Source: Bradyrhizobium sp. SRS-191
Lineage (GTDB): Bacteria > Pseudomonadota > Alphaproteobacteria > Rhizobiales > Xanthobacteraceae
Assembly: GCF_024586915.1 (NCBI RefSeq)
Contig: NZ_JANBVS010000006.1
Location: 1 to 64,000, forward strand
Length of the DNA stretch: 64,000 nucleotides
Direction: 5' to 3'
Shown here in pieces: positions 43,524-53,427 of the stretch; the first letter of the stretch is position 1; each line of letters begins with the position of its first letter. The position numbers were made by a program, and so were the translations under genes. Under the pieces are notes generated by a model. The model ran no database searches and was not told the origin of the DNA. It was given only the letters and a program-made list of their open reading frames with translations.

Positions 43524-43958
43524 TCAGTGCGCGCTGCGCAGCTGGCCGCCGGCGAGATTGCCGCGGAGAGCGCCGAGGGCGTAGGCGCCGTCGCCGAGCA
43601 GGGCCTGGATGACCAGGGTGACCGCCCAGAATGCCGGATACTCCCAGCCGCCCTTCGGGTTGTTGAAGAAGAAGCCGGCCGAGCCGTGCACCGTGAAGAT
43701 GGCGCCGAGCAGGATCGGCACCGCCGCAAGCGCGACCCAGCGGGTGTAAACGCCGAGGATGAGGGCGATGCCGGCGAGAATCTCGGCGGTGATCGTGACG
43801 TAAGCGAGTTCGGGCGGTAGGCCGATGCTGCCGAAGAATTTGGCCGTGCCGGCAGGGGTGAACACGAACAGTTTCAGGCCGGCATGGACCAGGAAGAGGC
43901 CGCCGAGGGTGAGGCGGAGCAGGAGCGCAGCATAGGGCGCAGTGCGGGAATCGATCAT
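43524..43958 (-). CDS. DoxX family membrane protein
   Basis: A 144-residue protein with four hydrophobic segments. LLLRLTLGGLFLVHAGLKLF and LGLPPELAYVTITAEILAGIALILG-type blocks, with FFNNPKGGWEYPAFW near the end, fit the DoxX family, small membrane proteins linked to quinone or oxidative-stress chemistry. GGAGG stands just before the ATG at 43958. It is divergent from a LysR gene with only 27 bases between, so that regulator probably controls it. Confidence 0.9.
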   Translation of the reverse strand: MIDSRTAPYAALLLRLTLGGLFLVHAGLKLFVFTPAGTAKFFGSIGLPPELAYVTITAEILAGIALILGVYTRWVALAAVPILLGAIFTVHGSAGFFFNNPKGGWEYPAFWAVTLVIQALLGDGAYALGALRGNLAGGQLRSAH

Positions 43959-43985
43959 CAAAACCTCCGTGGGGACCCCTCGGAT

Positions 43986-44978
43986 ATGGATCATTCCCCC
44001 TCAGTCGATAATCCGATACAAGGGAAATTCAGTTCACACTCCGAGAGCGAGATCGAATCCTTGCTCGACCGCCTGACCGGTCTTGAAGTTCTGTCCAAGG
44101 TCGCAAGCTCCGGCAGCCTGTCCGGGGCGGCGCGCGTGCTCGGGATGTCGCCGACCATGGTGACCAAGCATCTCGCGGCGCTGGAGACGCGGCTGGGGAC
44201 GAAGCTGTTCCATCGTACCACGCGGCGGCTGACCATCACCGAGGCTGGGCGGCGCTATCTCGATCTCGCCGAGCGCGTGCTCGGCGATTTCGAGGCCGCC
44301 GAAAGCGCGATCGCCGCCGATCGCGTCGAGCCGCGCGGGCTGCTCCGGCTCAACGTCCCGCTCGCCTTCGGCACCCGCCAGATCGCGCCGCTGCTCGCCG
44401 GCTTCGCCGCGCTCTATCCCGGCGTCAGCGTCGAGCTCGGCCTCAACGACCGGCTGGTCGACCTGATCGAGGAAGGCTGGGATCTCGCGATCCGGATCGG
44501 CACGCTGAAGGATTCGACGCTGGTAGCGCGGCGACTGGCGCCGTGCCGGATGATGATCTGCGCCGCGCCGTCCTATCTCGCCGCGCGCGGCACTCCCCGC
44601 ACCACAGCCGATCTCGCCGAGCACAATTGCCTGGGCTATACGCTGGCCGCTGCCGGTCCTTCCCGCTGGCGCTTGGGCGGCAAGGCCGCCGTCGATGTGA
44701 CCGTGAGCGGCAATCTGCGCGCCAACAATGGCGATGCGCTGCTGGCCGCTGCGCTCGCCGGGCAAGGCGTGATCTACCAGCCGACCTTCATCGTCGGCGA
44801 TGAGTTGCGCGCCGGGCGGCTGGTGCCGGTGGTGCTCGACGTGCCGCCGTCGGATCTGCTGGCCGTGCACGCCGTCTACCTGCCGGACCGCTCGCCCTCC
44901 GCCAAGGTGCGCGCCTTCATCGACTACCTCGCCGCGGCCTTCGCGCCGCAGCCGCCCTGGGATCGCGGCCTCGCATGA
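43986..44978 (+). CDS. LysR-family transcription regulator
   Basis: A 330-residue regulator with about 30 extra N-terminal residues before the HTH (LTGLEVLSKVASSGSLSGAA then MSPTMVTKHLAALE). RTTRRLTITEAGRRYLDLAERVL ends the HTH region, and LNVPLAFGTRQIAPLL begins the effector fold of the CrgA-like group. It is divergent from doxX (27 bases) and 34 bases before the SulP gene on the same strand, so it may control both. Confidence 0.92.
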   Translation: MDHSPSVDNPIQGKFSSHSESEIESLLDRLTGLEVLSKVASSGSLSGAARVLGMSPTMVTKHLAALETRLGTKLFHRTTRRLTITEAGRRYLDLAERVLGDFEAAESAIAADRVEPRGLLRLNVPLAFGTRQIAPLLAGFAALYPGVSVELGLNDRLVDLIEEGWDLAIRIGTLKDSTLVARRLAPCRMMICAAPSYLAARGTPRTTADLAEHNCLGYTLAAAGPSRWRLGGKAAVDVTVSGNLRANNGDALLAAALAGQGVIYQPTFIVGDELRAGRLVPVVLDVPPSDLLAVHAVYLPDRSPSAKVRAFIDYLAAAFAPQPPWDRGLA

Positions 44979-45012
44979 CCACACAACGAGCGCAATGCTC
45001 GGAGAGATCGAC

Positions 45013-46698
45013 ATGACTGAGCAATCTCACGACGGCAATCATCATTGGCCGATGCTGCGCTCGCTGCGGGGCTGGCGGCTCAGCGCCCTGCCCGCCGATC
45101 TCGCGGCGGGGCTGACGCTCGCCGCGATCGCGATCCCCGAGCAGATGGCGACCGCCAAGCTCGGCGGCTTCACGCCGGAGACCGGGTTCTTCGCCTTCAT
45201 GGCAGGCTCGCTCGGCTTCGCGCTGTTCGGCGCCAACCGCTTCCTGTCCTGCGGCGCCGATTCCACGATCACGCCGATCTTCGCCGGCGGGCTGGCGCTG
45301 CTCGCGGCCAGCGGCACGCCGGAATATGGCAGCATCGCCGCAGCGCTGGCGCTGCTGGTCGGAATCATGCTGGTGCTGGCCGGCGGCTTCCGGCTCGGCG
45401 GCATCGCCAACCTCCTGTCGGTGCCGGTCACGGTCGGCTTCCTCGCCGGCATCTCCGTGCACATCATCGTCTCGCAACTCCCCAGCGTGCTCGGCCTGCC
45501 CTCGCCGGGCGGACCGACCGTGGCGCGGATCGCGACTATCACCGGCGAACTCGGCAACACCAACATCTACACGCTGGTGATCGGCTTCGGCGTGCTCGCC
45601 ACCGTCACGGTCTGCGAGCGGATCAGCGCCCGCATTCCCGGCGCGCTGATCGCGCTGGTCGCGGCGACGCTGTTCGTGATCGCGGCGCATCTCGATGCGC
45701 ACGGCGTGCCGGTCATCGGCGCCGTCTCCGGTGCCGTGCCGATGCCGTCCGTCCCGCTGATCGGTCCGGAGCAATGGGTGAAGCTGGTGCCGCTGGCGTT
45801 CCTGATCGCCGTCGTGGTGATGATGCAGACCGCGGCCACGACACGCTCGTTTCCGTCCGAGCCGGATCGTCCGGCCGACATCGACCGCGACTTTCTCGGC
45901 GCCGGTGCCGGCAGCCTGCTGGCCGGGCTGTTCGGTACCTTTCCGGTGAATGCGAGTCCGCCGCGCACCGGGATCGTGGTCGAGACCGGCGGCCGCTCGC
46001 AGGTCGCAGGCCTGCTGGCCGCGATCATCGTGTTGCTGCTCGTGCTGTTCGGCGCGCAGCTATTGGCGCATGTGCCGGAAGCGGCGCTCGGCGGCGTGCT
46101 GCTGTTCGTCGCGCTGCGCATCATCCGCGTCACGCAGATCGTTCAGGTCTACCACGCCTCCAAGGGTGAGTTCCTCCTGATCGTCGCCACCGCCGCCGCC
46201 ATCGTCGTGCTGCCGATCGAGCAGGGTGTCGCGCTCGGCATTTCGCTGTCGCTGCTGCACGGCATCTGGAGCACGACGCGGGCGCATCTCATCAGCTTCG
46301 AGCGCGTGCCGGACACCACGATCTGGTGGCCGGCCCATCCGCACATCCCTGGCGAGAAGCTGTCCGACATCGCCGTGGTCGGCTTCCAGGCGCCGCTGAG
46401 CTTCCTCAACGCCGCGACCTTCCGCGCCGATCTGCAGCATTTGCTGCAGCGACGCCGGCCGCGGCTCGTGGTGTTCGAGGCCAGCGCGATCATCGAGATC
46501 GACTTTACCGCCGCGCAGGCGCTGCGCGAGGTGATCCGGCAGTGCAACGAGGACGGCATCGTGTTTGCCGTCGCGCGGCTGGAATCGCTGCGGGCGCAGG
46601 CGGCGTTCGAGCGCTTCGGCCTTTACGACGTGCTACCGCGCGACCACGTGTTCCACAGTGTCGATCTCGCGCTGCAGAAGCTGCAGGGCAGCGCGTGA
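45013..46698 (+). CDS. SulP-family anion transporter with STAS domain
   Basis: A 561-residue inner-membrane protein. The membrane part (about 20-400) opens LPADLAAGLTLAAIAIPEQMATAKLGG, the SulP signature region, and includes VNASPPRTGIVVETGGRSQVAG. A cytoplasmic STAS domain (about 430-555) holds LVVFEASAIIEIDFTAAQAL. Family members carry sulfate, bicarbonate or dicarboxylates. GGAGAG precedes this ATG. It lies just downstream of a LysR gene and likely forms an operon with it. Confidence 0.92.
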   Translation: MTEQSHDGNHHWPMLRSLRGWRLSALPADLAAGLTLAAIAIPEQMATAKLGGFTPETGFFAFMAGSLGFALFGANRFLSCGADSTITPIFAGGLALLAASGTPEYGSIAAALALLVGIMLVLAGGFRLGGIANLLSVPVTVGFLAGISVHIIVSQLPSVLGLPSPGGPTVARIATITGELGNTNIYTLVIGFGVLATVTVCERISARIPGALIALVAATLFVIAAHLDAHGVPVIGAVSGAVPMPSVPLIGPEQWVKLVPLAFLIAVVVMMQTAATTRSFPSEPDRPADIDRDFLGAGAGSLLAGLFGTFPVNASPPRTGIVVETGGRSQVAGLLAAIIVLLLVLFGAQLLAHVPEAALGGVLLFVALRIIRVTQIVQVYHASKGEFLLIVATAAAIVVLPIEQGVALGISLSLLHGIWSTTRAHLISFERVPDTTIWWPAHPHIPGEKLSDIAVVGFQAPLSFLNAATFRADLQHLLQRRRPRLVVFEASAIIEIDFTAAQALREVIRQCNEDGIVFAVARLESLRAQAAFERFGLYDVLPRDHVFHSVDLALQKLQGSA

Positions 46699-46815
46699 TA
46701 CAATTCGTTACGAATCGCAGCGCGGCATGACACAGCCCGGCAAAGTTCGGCGACCACAAGTCCTCGCTTCATGACGCCCGGCCCATGGCCGCGCACACGC
46801 GAAGGATGATGATTG

Positions 46816-47061
46816 ATGCGCAAGCTGCTCCCGTTGCTGTTCATATCCGGCTCGATCGTGGTCGGACCGATTGCCGCCGCGCAGGCCCAGGACACGGCCG
46901 CCGTGCGCAAGGCCTGCGGGGACGAGGTGCGCACGCTGTGCGCGGGAATCATGCCGGGCGGCGGCCGCATCAAGCAGTGCATGATCGAGAAGTTCGACAA
47001 GCTCTCCGACGGCTGCAGGACCGCGATCAAGGACGCAAAGGCGCAACAGGGCGGCAAATGA
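46816..47061 (+). CDS. Small secreted cysteine-rich repeat protein
   Basis: An 81-residue protein with a signal peptide ending AQAQD (about residue 25) and four cysteines spaced CGDEVRTLC...QC...GC. The pattern C-DEVR-LC-PGGGRI-KQC-LSDGC matches one GLG1-type cysteine-rich repeat, a short domain found in rhizobial periplasmic proteins. A TTG just before would add one residue. Function unknown. Confidence 0.8.
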   Translation: MRKLLPLLFISGSIVVGPIAAAQAQDTAAVRKACGDEVRTLCAGIMPGGGRIKQCMIEKFDKLSDGCRTAIKDAKAQQGGK

Positions 47062-47322
47062 TGCCGCGGACGGTTGCGATGCCGGAGAACTCAGCCGCCG
47101 TTCATGTTCCTTCCGGCACTCTGCTGTCACCAGGCACGGCCGCAACGACCTGCAGCGATGCAACGCATGATCAGCAGAGCTGCAGTGCAGGATCGGCACC
47201 GCACCAGGCATTATGGTATGATGGAGAGGTTTCGCGACTCCTCAAAAATTGCGAAACCAAATCGTGTCCGACGACGTCTAAGGACTGCACTGTTAGAAAC
47301 CAACGAGAGGACCGCAACTCAC

Positions 47323-47595
47323 ATGCGCAATCTGTTCACCTCCGCCCTGCTCGCCGCGACCGTCACGCTGGGCGCGTCAGCCGCGCAGGCCTTCACGCTG
47401 CCGTCCCAGCCGGCTGCTCCGGACAGCAATGTGGAGCGCGTCGCCGGCGGCTGCGGTCCGGGCTGGTTCCCGGATCGCTGGGGCCGCTGCCGTCCCGCTC
47501 CGCGCGCCTATTACGGCTATGGCGGCGGCTACGGCTACGGCCCGCGCTGCTGGGTGCGCCCGACGCCGTGGGGCCCCCGCCGCGTCTGCCGCTGA
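47323..47595 (+). CDS. GCG-type small secreted protein
   Basis: A 90-residue exported protein. The signal peptide ends SAAQAF near residue 24. The mature part begins with the prefix VERVAGGCGPGWFPDRWGRCRP, then a Gly/Tyr-rich segment YYGYGGGYGYG, then RCWVRPTPWGPRRVCR. This is the GCG-CRP pattern common in Rhizobiales. Four cysteines probably form two disulphides. GAGAGG lies upstream of the ATG. Gap 47062-47322 before it shows no gene. Confidence 0.85.
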   Translation: MRNLFTSALLAATVTLGASAAQAFTLPSQPAAPDSNVERVAGGCGPGWFPDRWGRCRPAPRAYYGYGGGYGYGPRCWVRPTPWGPRRVCR

Positions 47596-47649
47596 TCTCT
47601 GGACTTGATCGAGACACGCCGCCGCATTCAGTTGCGGCGGCGTTGTTCG

Positions 47650-48183
47650 TTACTTCACCGGCCGCTTCTCGAGCTTGCGCGCGAGCGTGCGGCGATGCAT
47701 GCCGAGCCGCCGCGCGGCTTCGGAGATGTTGAAGTCGGTGTCGATCAGGGTCTGGTGGATGCGCTCCCATTCCAGCGTCTTGATCGAGGTGGCGCGTTCA
47801 GCGAGCGCGACTTGCGCATTGCCCTGGGCCTTGCGGAAGGCTTCCTCGATGTCGTCGGTGTTGGAAGGCTTGGCCAGATAGTGGCACGCGCCGAGCTTGA
47901 TCGCCTCGACCGCGGTGGCGATGCTGGCGAAGCCGGTGAGGACGACGATCAGCATCTCCGGATCATGCGCGTGCAGCTTCTCGACGCAGACGAGGCCCGA
48001 GGCGCCGCCGAGCTTGAGGTCGACGACGGCGTAGCCGAAGGTCTTGTCCTTCAGGATCTCGTCAACCTGTTCGAGCGAGGCTGCGATGACGGGCTCGTAG
48101 CCGCGCCGTTCGAACGAGCGCTTCAGGGTGCGCGCAAAGCCGTCGTCGTCCTCGACAATCAGGAGAGAACGTTCAATCTCCAC
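47650..48183 (-). CDS. regR: RegR/ActR/PrrA-type response regulator
   Basis: A 177-residue regulator. The receiver domain has SLLIVEDDDGF (acidic pocket), the phosphorylation aspartate in YAVVDLKLGG and LTGFASIATAVEA with the threonine switch. After a short linker comes a Fis-like HTH, TDFNISEAARRLGMHRRTLARKL. This is the RegA/ActR/PrrA family, the global redox regulator of alphaproteobacteria. I use the GTG at 48183 behind GGAG; the coding start overlaps the regS end by 11 bases. It is downstream of the sensor and quinol oxidase genes. Confidence 0.93.
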   Translation of the reverse strand: MEIERSLLIVEDDDGFARTLKRSFERRGYEPVIAASLEQVDEILKDKTFGYAVVDLKLGGASGLVCVEKLHAHDPEMLIVVLTGFASIATAVEAIKLGACHYLAKPSNTDDIEEAFRKAQGNAQVALAERATSIKTLEWERIHQTLIDTDFNISEAARRLGMHRRTLARKLEKRPVK

Positions 48184-49522
48184 TGGGCTCTCCAATCGCA
48201 AGCATCGACAGCGGCAGTGACAGCCGCACGGTCGCTCCGCGCCCCCGGTGGTTCCAGGCCGAAACGCCGCCGCCGAGCTTGCGGATCACATTGACCACCA
48301 GGAACAGGCCGAGGCCGCGGCCCGGACGGCCCTTGCTCGACTGATAGGGACGCCCGAGCTGCGCCAGCATCGCGGGATCGAAGCCGGGGCCACGGTCGCT
48401 GACGCTGAGCAGCAGCATGTCGCCGTCACGTTCGACGACGAACTCGACCCATTCGCGCGACACCTCGAAGGCGTTGTCGAGCACGTTGACGATGGCCTGT
48501 TTCAAAGCGACGTCGGAGACGATCGTGGGATCGGAGCCGAACTCGTTGCGGACCATCAGGTTGCGGGCCGAGCGGGCCGCGGTCCATTCGGCGACCAGCG
48601 CCGTCAGGAACGTCTTCAAGGTCGTCGGCGCCGAGCCCTCGCCGCGCGCCTGCCCCGCGGAGACCAGAATGTCGGTGACGATCGACTTGCAGCGCTGCAC
48701 CGCCGCTTCCATCTCGGTGAAATCTTCCGCCAGCGCCGGGTCGGCCGAGATGGCCGTCATGCGCCGCCAGTCGTTGAGGATGACGGAGATCGAGGCGAGC
48801 GGCGTCCCGAGCTCGTGCGCGGCGCCCGAGGCCAAGAGGCCCATGCGAATGATGTGGTCCTGCTCGGCGGCATGCTGGCGCAGATCAGCCAGTTTGGCGT
48901 CGCGCTCGCGCAGATTCCGGTTGATGCGGGTGACGAACACGACGAGCAGCACGGCATCGAGCACGAAGCCGACGAACATGCCGGTGATGTGCAGGGTGAA
49001 GGCGTCGCTGACGTGATGCTGCGGCAAATCCAGCGGCCGGTATTCGATGGTGAGCCAGATGAAGCTCAGCACGGTGAGCGCGACCAGCGACCAGGACGAG
49101 CGCGCATCGAGCAGCACGGCACCGAGCGTGACCTGAAGCAGATAGAGACAGGTGAACGGGTTCGACGCGCCGCCGGTGAGATAGAGCTCCGACGTCAGCG
49201 CCACGACGTCGAGCATCAGCGCGATCAGCAGATGGCGGTTGCCGACGTCGTCGCGCCTGCGCAGCCAGATATGGCTCGCGACATTGAGCACCACCAGCGC
49301 GCAGATGATCGCGGCCATCGGCAACACCGGCAGCGCGATGCCGAACCAATAGGTGACGAAGGCGATGGTGACGATCTGCCCGACCACGGCGATCCAGCGC
49401 AGCTGGATCAGCAGCACCATGTTCTTGCGGTTGGTCGCGTCCTTGGTCGGGACGGGCGCGTGGATCTCGGGCGTGGCGATCGCCGCGACGGCGCCGATCG
49501 GCAGGTTCGGGGCCTCGTTCAT
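48173..49522 (-). CDS. regS: RegS/RegB/ActS-type redox sensor histidine kinase
   Basis: A 449-residue membrane kinase. Six hydrophobic segments (about 37-195) include the quinone-sensing motif GGASNPF (117-123). The H-box is ASGAAHELGTPLASI with H236. The redox-box cysteine in VQRCKSIVTDIL (C278) lies 42 residues further on, as in RegB. The N-, G1- and G2-boxes are VLDNAFE, VSDRGPGFD and GRGLGLFLV. It senses quinone pool and redox state and phosphorylates RegR. I start at MNEAPNL; an upstream in-frame start would overlap SURF1. Its place after the oxidase genes suggests shared transcription. Confidence 0.93.
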   Translation of the reverse strand: MNEAPNLPIGAVAAIATPEIHAPVPTKDATNRKNMVLLIQLRWIAVVGQIVTIAFVTYWFGIALPVLPMAAIICALVVLNVASHIWLRRRDDVGNRHLLIALMLDVVALTSELYLTGGASNPFTCLYLLQVTLGAVLLDARSSWSLVALTVLSFIWLTIEYRPLDLPQHHVSDAFTLHITGMFVGFVLDAVLLVVFVTRINRNLRERDAKLADLRQHAAEQDHIIRMGLLASGAAHELGTPLASISVILNDWRRMTAISADPALAEDFTEMEAAVQRCKSIVTDILVSAGQARGEGSAPTTLKTFLTALVAEWTAARSARNLMVRNEFGSDPTIVSDVALKQAIVNVLDNAFEVSREWVEFVVERDGDMLLLSVSDRGPGFDPAMLAQLGRPYQSSKGRPGRGLGLFLVVNVIRKLGGGVSAWNHRGRGATVRLSLPLSMLAIGEPSGD

Positions 49523-49568
49523 GCCGCGGCGTCCGAGGCCGGCGCCGATGTCGGCAAGCCGCGTCCGC

Positions 49569-50399
49569 TCATGATGGCGAGGCCTCGTGTCCACGCATGC
49601 TCTGCTGCCGATGATCCCATTCCGCGTCCTGCACCACCGCTGCGCCGGCGTCGTGGCGCGCGCGGCGGAGCCGCTGCACGCCGGCGCCTGCCAGCATCAG
49701 CGCCAATGTAAACCACGTCAGCGCGTAAACCAGATGGTTGTTCGGAAACGCGATCACGGTCAGGCCACCGACCGGATAGCCGCCCGGGTTGGGCGTTGCG
49801 TCGGCATCGACGAAGAAGGGTGCGACCTCGGACAGGCCGCGTGCGGCTGCAATCGCCGAGACGTCACGTGAATACCAGCGATTGGCCTGGGGATCGTTGT
49901 GCCGCAGGAAGCCGCCGCCGGGCTCGGAGATGCGCAGCAATCCGGTCACGATGACCGGACCATCCGGGTTCCCCTCGCTGCGGCTCGCCGGCTCGCGGCG
50001 TTCGGGCGGCACGAAGCCGCGGTTCACCAGCACGAGGCCGTCCGCCGTCTGCAGCGGCGTCACGACCCAATAGCCCGGCCCCTCGACTGTCACCGCCTGG
50101 ACCAGCGTCTCACGGTCGTTGAGGAAGCGGCCACTCAGAGTCACCCGCTTGTATTCGTCGTCGCTGCGATTGATCGCCAGCCACCTAGCACGATCCGGGA
50201 CCGCCACCGGCTCAGCGTGGATACGACGGTCGACCCGGTCGATCAGATCGAGCTTCCAGGCGCGGCGCTCGACCTGCCAGACGCCGAGCGCCAGCAGGAT
50301 CGCGACGCACGCGACCCACGCCGCGCCGATCACCAGCGTCGCCGGCCGCCATGCAGCCGGCGCCTCACGTCCCCCTGCCCCATCGGCAGGAGATGGCAT
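49569..50399 (-). CDS. SURF1 family oxidase assembly protein
   Basis: A 276-residue protein with two membrane segments, one near the N-terminus (TLVIGAAWVACVAILLALGVWQVERRAWKL) and one near the C-terminus (HLVYALTWFTLALMLAGAGV). Between them are LVNRGFVPPE and NPGGYPVGG-type SURF1 blocks. SURF1 helps place haem a in cytochrome oxidases. The gene starts inside the cyoD stop codon (TGATG). Its presence in a cyo operon suggests the oxidase carries haem A, as for the quinol-oxidase-specific Surf1 of Paracoccus. Confidence 0.92.
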   Translation of the reverse strand: MPSPADGAGGREAPAAWRPATLVIGAAWVACVAILLALGVWQVERRAWKLDLIDRVDRRIHAEPVAVPDRARWLAINRSDDEYKRVTLSGRFLNDRETLVQAVTVEGPGYWVVTPLQTADGLVLVNRGFVPPERREPASRSEGNPDGPVIVTGLLRISEPGGGFLRHNDPQANRWYSRDVSAIAAARGLSEVAPFFVDADATPNPGGYPVGGLTVIAFPNNHLVYALTWFTLALMLAGAGVQRLRRARHDAGAAVVQDAEWDHRQQSMRGHEASPS

Positions 50400-50770
50400 C
50401 ACGGCGTCGAACCCATCTCGTGCACCGGCATCATGTTGGTGGTCAGATGATGCATAACCCAGAGCGAACCGGAAAGCGCGATCACCACCATGATGATGGT
50501 GAAGATCAACGCCATCATGCTCCAGCCGCCCTCGGCCTTGGTGTTCATGTGCAGGAAGAAGATCATGTGGACGACGACCTGCACGGCCGCGAACGCCATG
50601 ATGATCAGCGCCGTGACCTGCTTGTCGAGCGAGCCGTTCATGACCAGCAGGAACGGGATCGCGGTCAGGACGACCGAGAGGCCGAAGCCGATCAGCTGCC
50701 CCTGCCGCGTGCCGGCATGATCATCGGCCGCGTGGTGCGCATCCGCGTGGGCGTGGACTTCCGAGCTCAT
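50399..50770 (-). CDS. cyoD: Quinol oxidase subunit IV
   Basis: A 123-residue subunit with a His-rich N-terminus (HAHADAHHAADDH) and three hydrophobic segments, including IIMAFAAVQVVVHMIFFLHMN, the CyoD family pattern. It supports assembly of the oxidase core. Start and stop both overlap neighbouring genes, so it is translationally coupled to cyoC and SURF1. Confidence 0.93.
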   Translation of the reverse strand: MSSEVHAHADAHHAADDHAGTRQGQLIGFGLSVVLTAIPFLLVMNGSLDKQVTALIIMAFAAVQVVVHMIFFLHMNTKAEGGWSMMALIFTIIMVVIALSGSLWVMHHLTTNMMPVHEMGSTP

Positions 50771-51396
50771 CGCAGCATCCCCATCAGATAGACGAAGGTG
50801 AAGACCCCGATCCAGATCACGTCGAGGAAGTGCCAGAACAGGCTGAGGCAGACCAGCCGGCGGCGATTGGCCTCGATCAGGCCGAAGCGCTTGACCTGCA
50901 CCATCAGCGTGACCAGCCAGACCAGACCGAACGTCACGTGCAGGCCGTGAGTTCCCACAAGCGTGAAGAACGACGACAGGAACGCGCTGCGCTGCGGCGT
51001 CGCGCCCTCGTGGATCATGTGCGCGAACTCGGTCAGCTCGATGCCGAGAAAGGCGAGTCCGAACAGGCCGGTGATCACCAGCCATCCCTGCATCGCGCCG
51101 AGCCGGTTCTGCTGCATCGACAGCATCGCGAAGCCGTAGGTGAGCGACGACAGCAGCAGGAACGAGGTGTTCACCGCGACCAGCGACAGGTCGAACAGAT
51201 CCTTCGGCGCCGGACCGGCGGCATATTTGGCGCCGAGCACGCCATAGACGGCGAACAGGATCGCGAAGATGAGACAGTCGCTCATCAGATAGATCCAGAA
51301 GCCGAGCATCGTGCTGCTGCCTTCCGGATGATCGTGCTCGTCGACGACGTAGAAGACCGGCTCGCCGGCCTTCATGGTGCCTGCTGCGATCGTCAT
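50767..51396 (-). CDS. cyoC: Quinol oxidase subunit III
   Basis: A 209-residue membrane protein with five hydrophobic segments. [47 protein letters not shown] and [20 protein letters not shown] are the subunit III blocks. ATGA overlaps join it to cyoB and cyoD. Confidence 0.95.
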   Translation of the reverse strand: MTIAAGTMKAGEPVFYVVDEHDHPEGSSTMLGFWIYLMSDCLIFAILFAVYGVLGAKYAAGPAPKDLFDLSLVAVNTSFLLLSSLTYGFAMLSMQQNRLGAMQGWLVITGLFGLAFLGIELTEFAHMIHEGATPQRSAFLSSFFTLVGTHGLHVTFGLVWLVTLMVQVKRFGLIEANRRRLVCLSLFWHFLDVIWIGVFTFVYLMGMLR

Positions 51397-53402
51397 GACT
51401 TGGCTCCTGCCGCGAGCAGCTCGGTGCGGGCGCGCTCGACGCTCACGACCTCATCGGCCGGAATGTGGAAGCTGCGGTGATAGTTGAAGGTGTGGCCGAT
51501 CGCGACCGCCAGCAGCGCGACGAAACTGCCGGCCGCCATCCACCACATGTACCAGATCAAGCCGAACGCCATGGTGGTGCTGAGCCCCGCCAGGATCACG
51601 CCGGTGCCGGTGTTGCTCGGCATGTGGATCGCCTTGAAACCTGTCAACGGACGGGCATAGAAGCGACGCTTCATGTCCCACCACGCGTCATTGTCGTGAA
51701 TGACGGGCGTGAAAGCGAAATTGTAGGCCGGCGGTGGCGACGACGTCGCCCATTCAAGGGTGCGCGCATCCCAGGGATCGCCCGTGGTGTCGACGAGCTG
51801 CTCCCGACGCAGCACGCTGACGGCGATCTGGATCAGGAAGCTCGCGATGCCCAACAGGATCATGAAAGCGCCGATGCCGGCGATGATGAACCAGATCTGC
51901 AGGCTCGGATCATCGAAGGTGCGCAGGCGACGGGTCACACCCATCAGGCCGAGCACGTAGAGCGGCATGAAGGCGAAGTAGAAACCGACGGTCCAGAACC
52001 AGAACGACATCTTGCCCCAGAACGGATCGAGCTTGAAGCCGAACGCCTTCGGGAACCAGTAGGCGATGCCGGCGAACAGGCCGAACAGCACGCCGCCGAT
52101 GATGACGTTGTGGAAGTGCGCGACCAGGAACAGGCTGTTGTGCAGCACGAAGTCGGCCGGCGGCACCGCGAGCAGAACGCCGGTCATGCCGCCGATCACG
52201 AAGGTCAGCATGAAGGCGACCGTCCACATCATCGGCAGCTCGAAGCGGATGCGGCCGCGATACATCGTGAACAGCCAGTTGAACATCTTCGCGCCCGTCG
52301 GGATCGAGATGATCATCGTGGTGATGCCGAAGAACGAGTTCACGCTGGCGCCGGAGCCCATGGTGAAGAAGTGGTGCAGCCAGACCAGATAAGAGAGGAT
52401 GGTGATGACGACGGTGGCGTAGACCATCGAGGTGTAGCCGAACAGCCGCTTGCCCGAGAACGTCGAGGTGACCTCGGAGAAGATGCCGAACGCCGGCAGG
52501 ATGAGGATGTAGACCTCCGGATGGCCCCAGATCCAGATGAGGTTGACATACATCATCGGATCGCCACCGAAATCATTGGTGAAGAAGTTGGTGCCGACGT
52601 AGCGGTCGAGCGACAGCAGCGCCAGCACCGCCGTTAGCACCGGAAAGGAGGCGACGATCAGCACGTTGGTGCACAGCGAGGTCCAGGTGAAGACAGGCAT
52701 CTTCATCATGGTCATGCCGGGCGCCCGCATCTTGACGATGGTGCAGATCAGGTTGACGCCCGACAGCAAGGTGCCCACGCCCGCGACCTGCAGCGCCCAG
52801 ATGTAATAGTCGACGCCGACGTCAGGACTATAGGACAGGTTCGACAGCGGCGGATAGGCCAGCCAGCCGGTGCGGGCGAACTCGCCGACGAACAGCGAGC
52901 ACATCACCAGCACGGCGCCTGACGTGGTCATCCAGAAGCTGAAATTGTTGAGAAACGGAAACGACACGTCGCGGGCGCCGATCTGCAGCGGCACGACATA
53001 GTTCATCAAGCCGGTGACCAGCGGCATCGCCACGAAGAAGATCATGATCACGCCATGCGCCGTGAACACCTGATCGTAATGGTGCGAATTGAGATAGCCC
53101 TCGGAGCCGTTGAACGCGATCGCCTGCTGCAGCCGCATCATCAAAGCGTCGGCGAAGCCGCGCAGCAGCATGACGATGCCGAGCACCATGTACATGATGC
53201 CGATGCGCTTGTGGTCGACGGTGGTGAACCACTCCTTCCAGAGATAGCCCCAGAGACGGAAATAGGTCAGTGCGCCGAACAGCGCGAGGCCGCCGAGAGC
53301 GACCATCGCGAAGGTGCCGACGATGATCGGCTCATGCAGGGGCAGCGACTCCAGGGTCAGCCGGCCGAAGATGAGCTTGGTGAGATTGGCAGTGTCGAAC
53401 AT
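51393..53402 (-). CDS. cyoB: Quinol oxidase subunit I
   Basis: A 669-residue haem-copper oxidase core that reduces oxygen to water and pumps protons. The histidine-tyrosine pair is in [15 protein letters not shown], the Cu-B histidines in [10 protein letters not shown], and haem ligands in HFHNVIIGG and in the N-terminal [10 protein letters not shown] block. Length and motifs match the ubiquinol oxidase (CyoB/QoxB) group, not cytochrome c oxidase CtaD (about 530-540). Confidence 0.96.
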   Translation of the reverse strand: MFDTANLTKLIFGRLTLESLPLHEPIIVGTFAMVALGGLALFGALTYFRLWGYLWKEWFTTVDHKRIGIMYMVLGIVMLLRGFADALMMRLQQAIAFNGSEGYLNSHHYDQVFTAHGVIMIFFVAMPLVTGLMNYVVPLQIGARDVSFPFLNNFSFWMTTSGAVLVMCSLFVGEFARTGWLAYPPLSNLSYSPDVGVDYYIWALQVAGVGTLLSGVNLICTIVKMRAPGMTMMKMPVFTWTSLCTNVLIVASFPVLTAVLALLSLDRYVGTNFFTNDFGGDPMMYVNLIWIWGHPEVYILILPAFGIFSEVTSTFSGKRLFGYTSMVYATVVITILSYLVWLHHFFTMGSGASVNSFFGITTMIISIPTGAKMFNWLFTMYRGRIRFELPMMWTVAFMLTFVIGGMTGVLLAVPPADFVLHNSLFLVAHFHNVIIGGVLFGLFAGIAYWFPKAFGFKLDPFWGKMSFWFWTVGFYFAFMPLYVLGLMGVTRRLRTFDDPSLQIWFIIAGIGAFMILLGIASFLIQIAVSVLRREQLVDTTGDPWDARTLEWATSSPPPAYNFAFTPVIHDNDAWWDMKRRFYARPLTGFKAIHMPSNTGTGVILAGLSTTMAFGLIWYMWWMAAGSFVALLAVAIGHTFNYHRSFHIPADEVVSVERARTELLAAGAKS

Positions 53403-53427
53403 GGTATGATCCTCACGAATCCGAACG

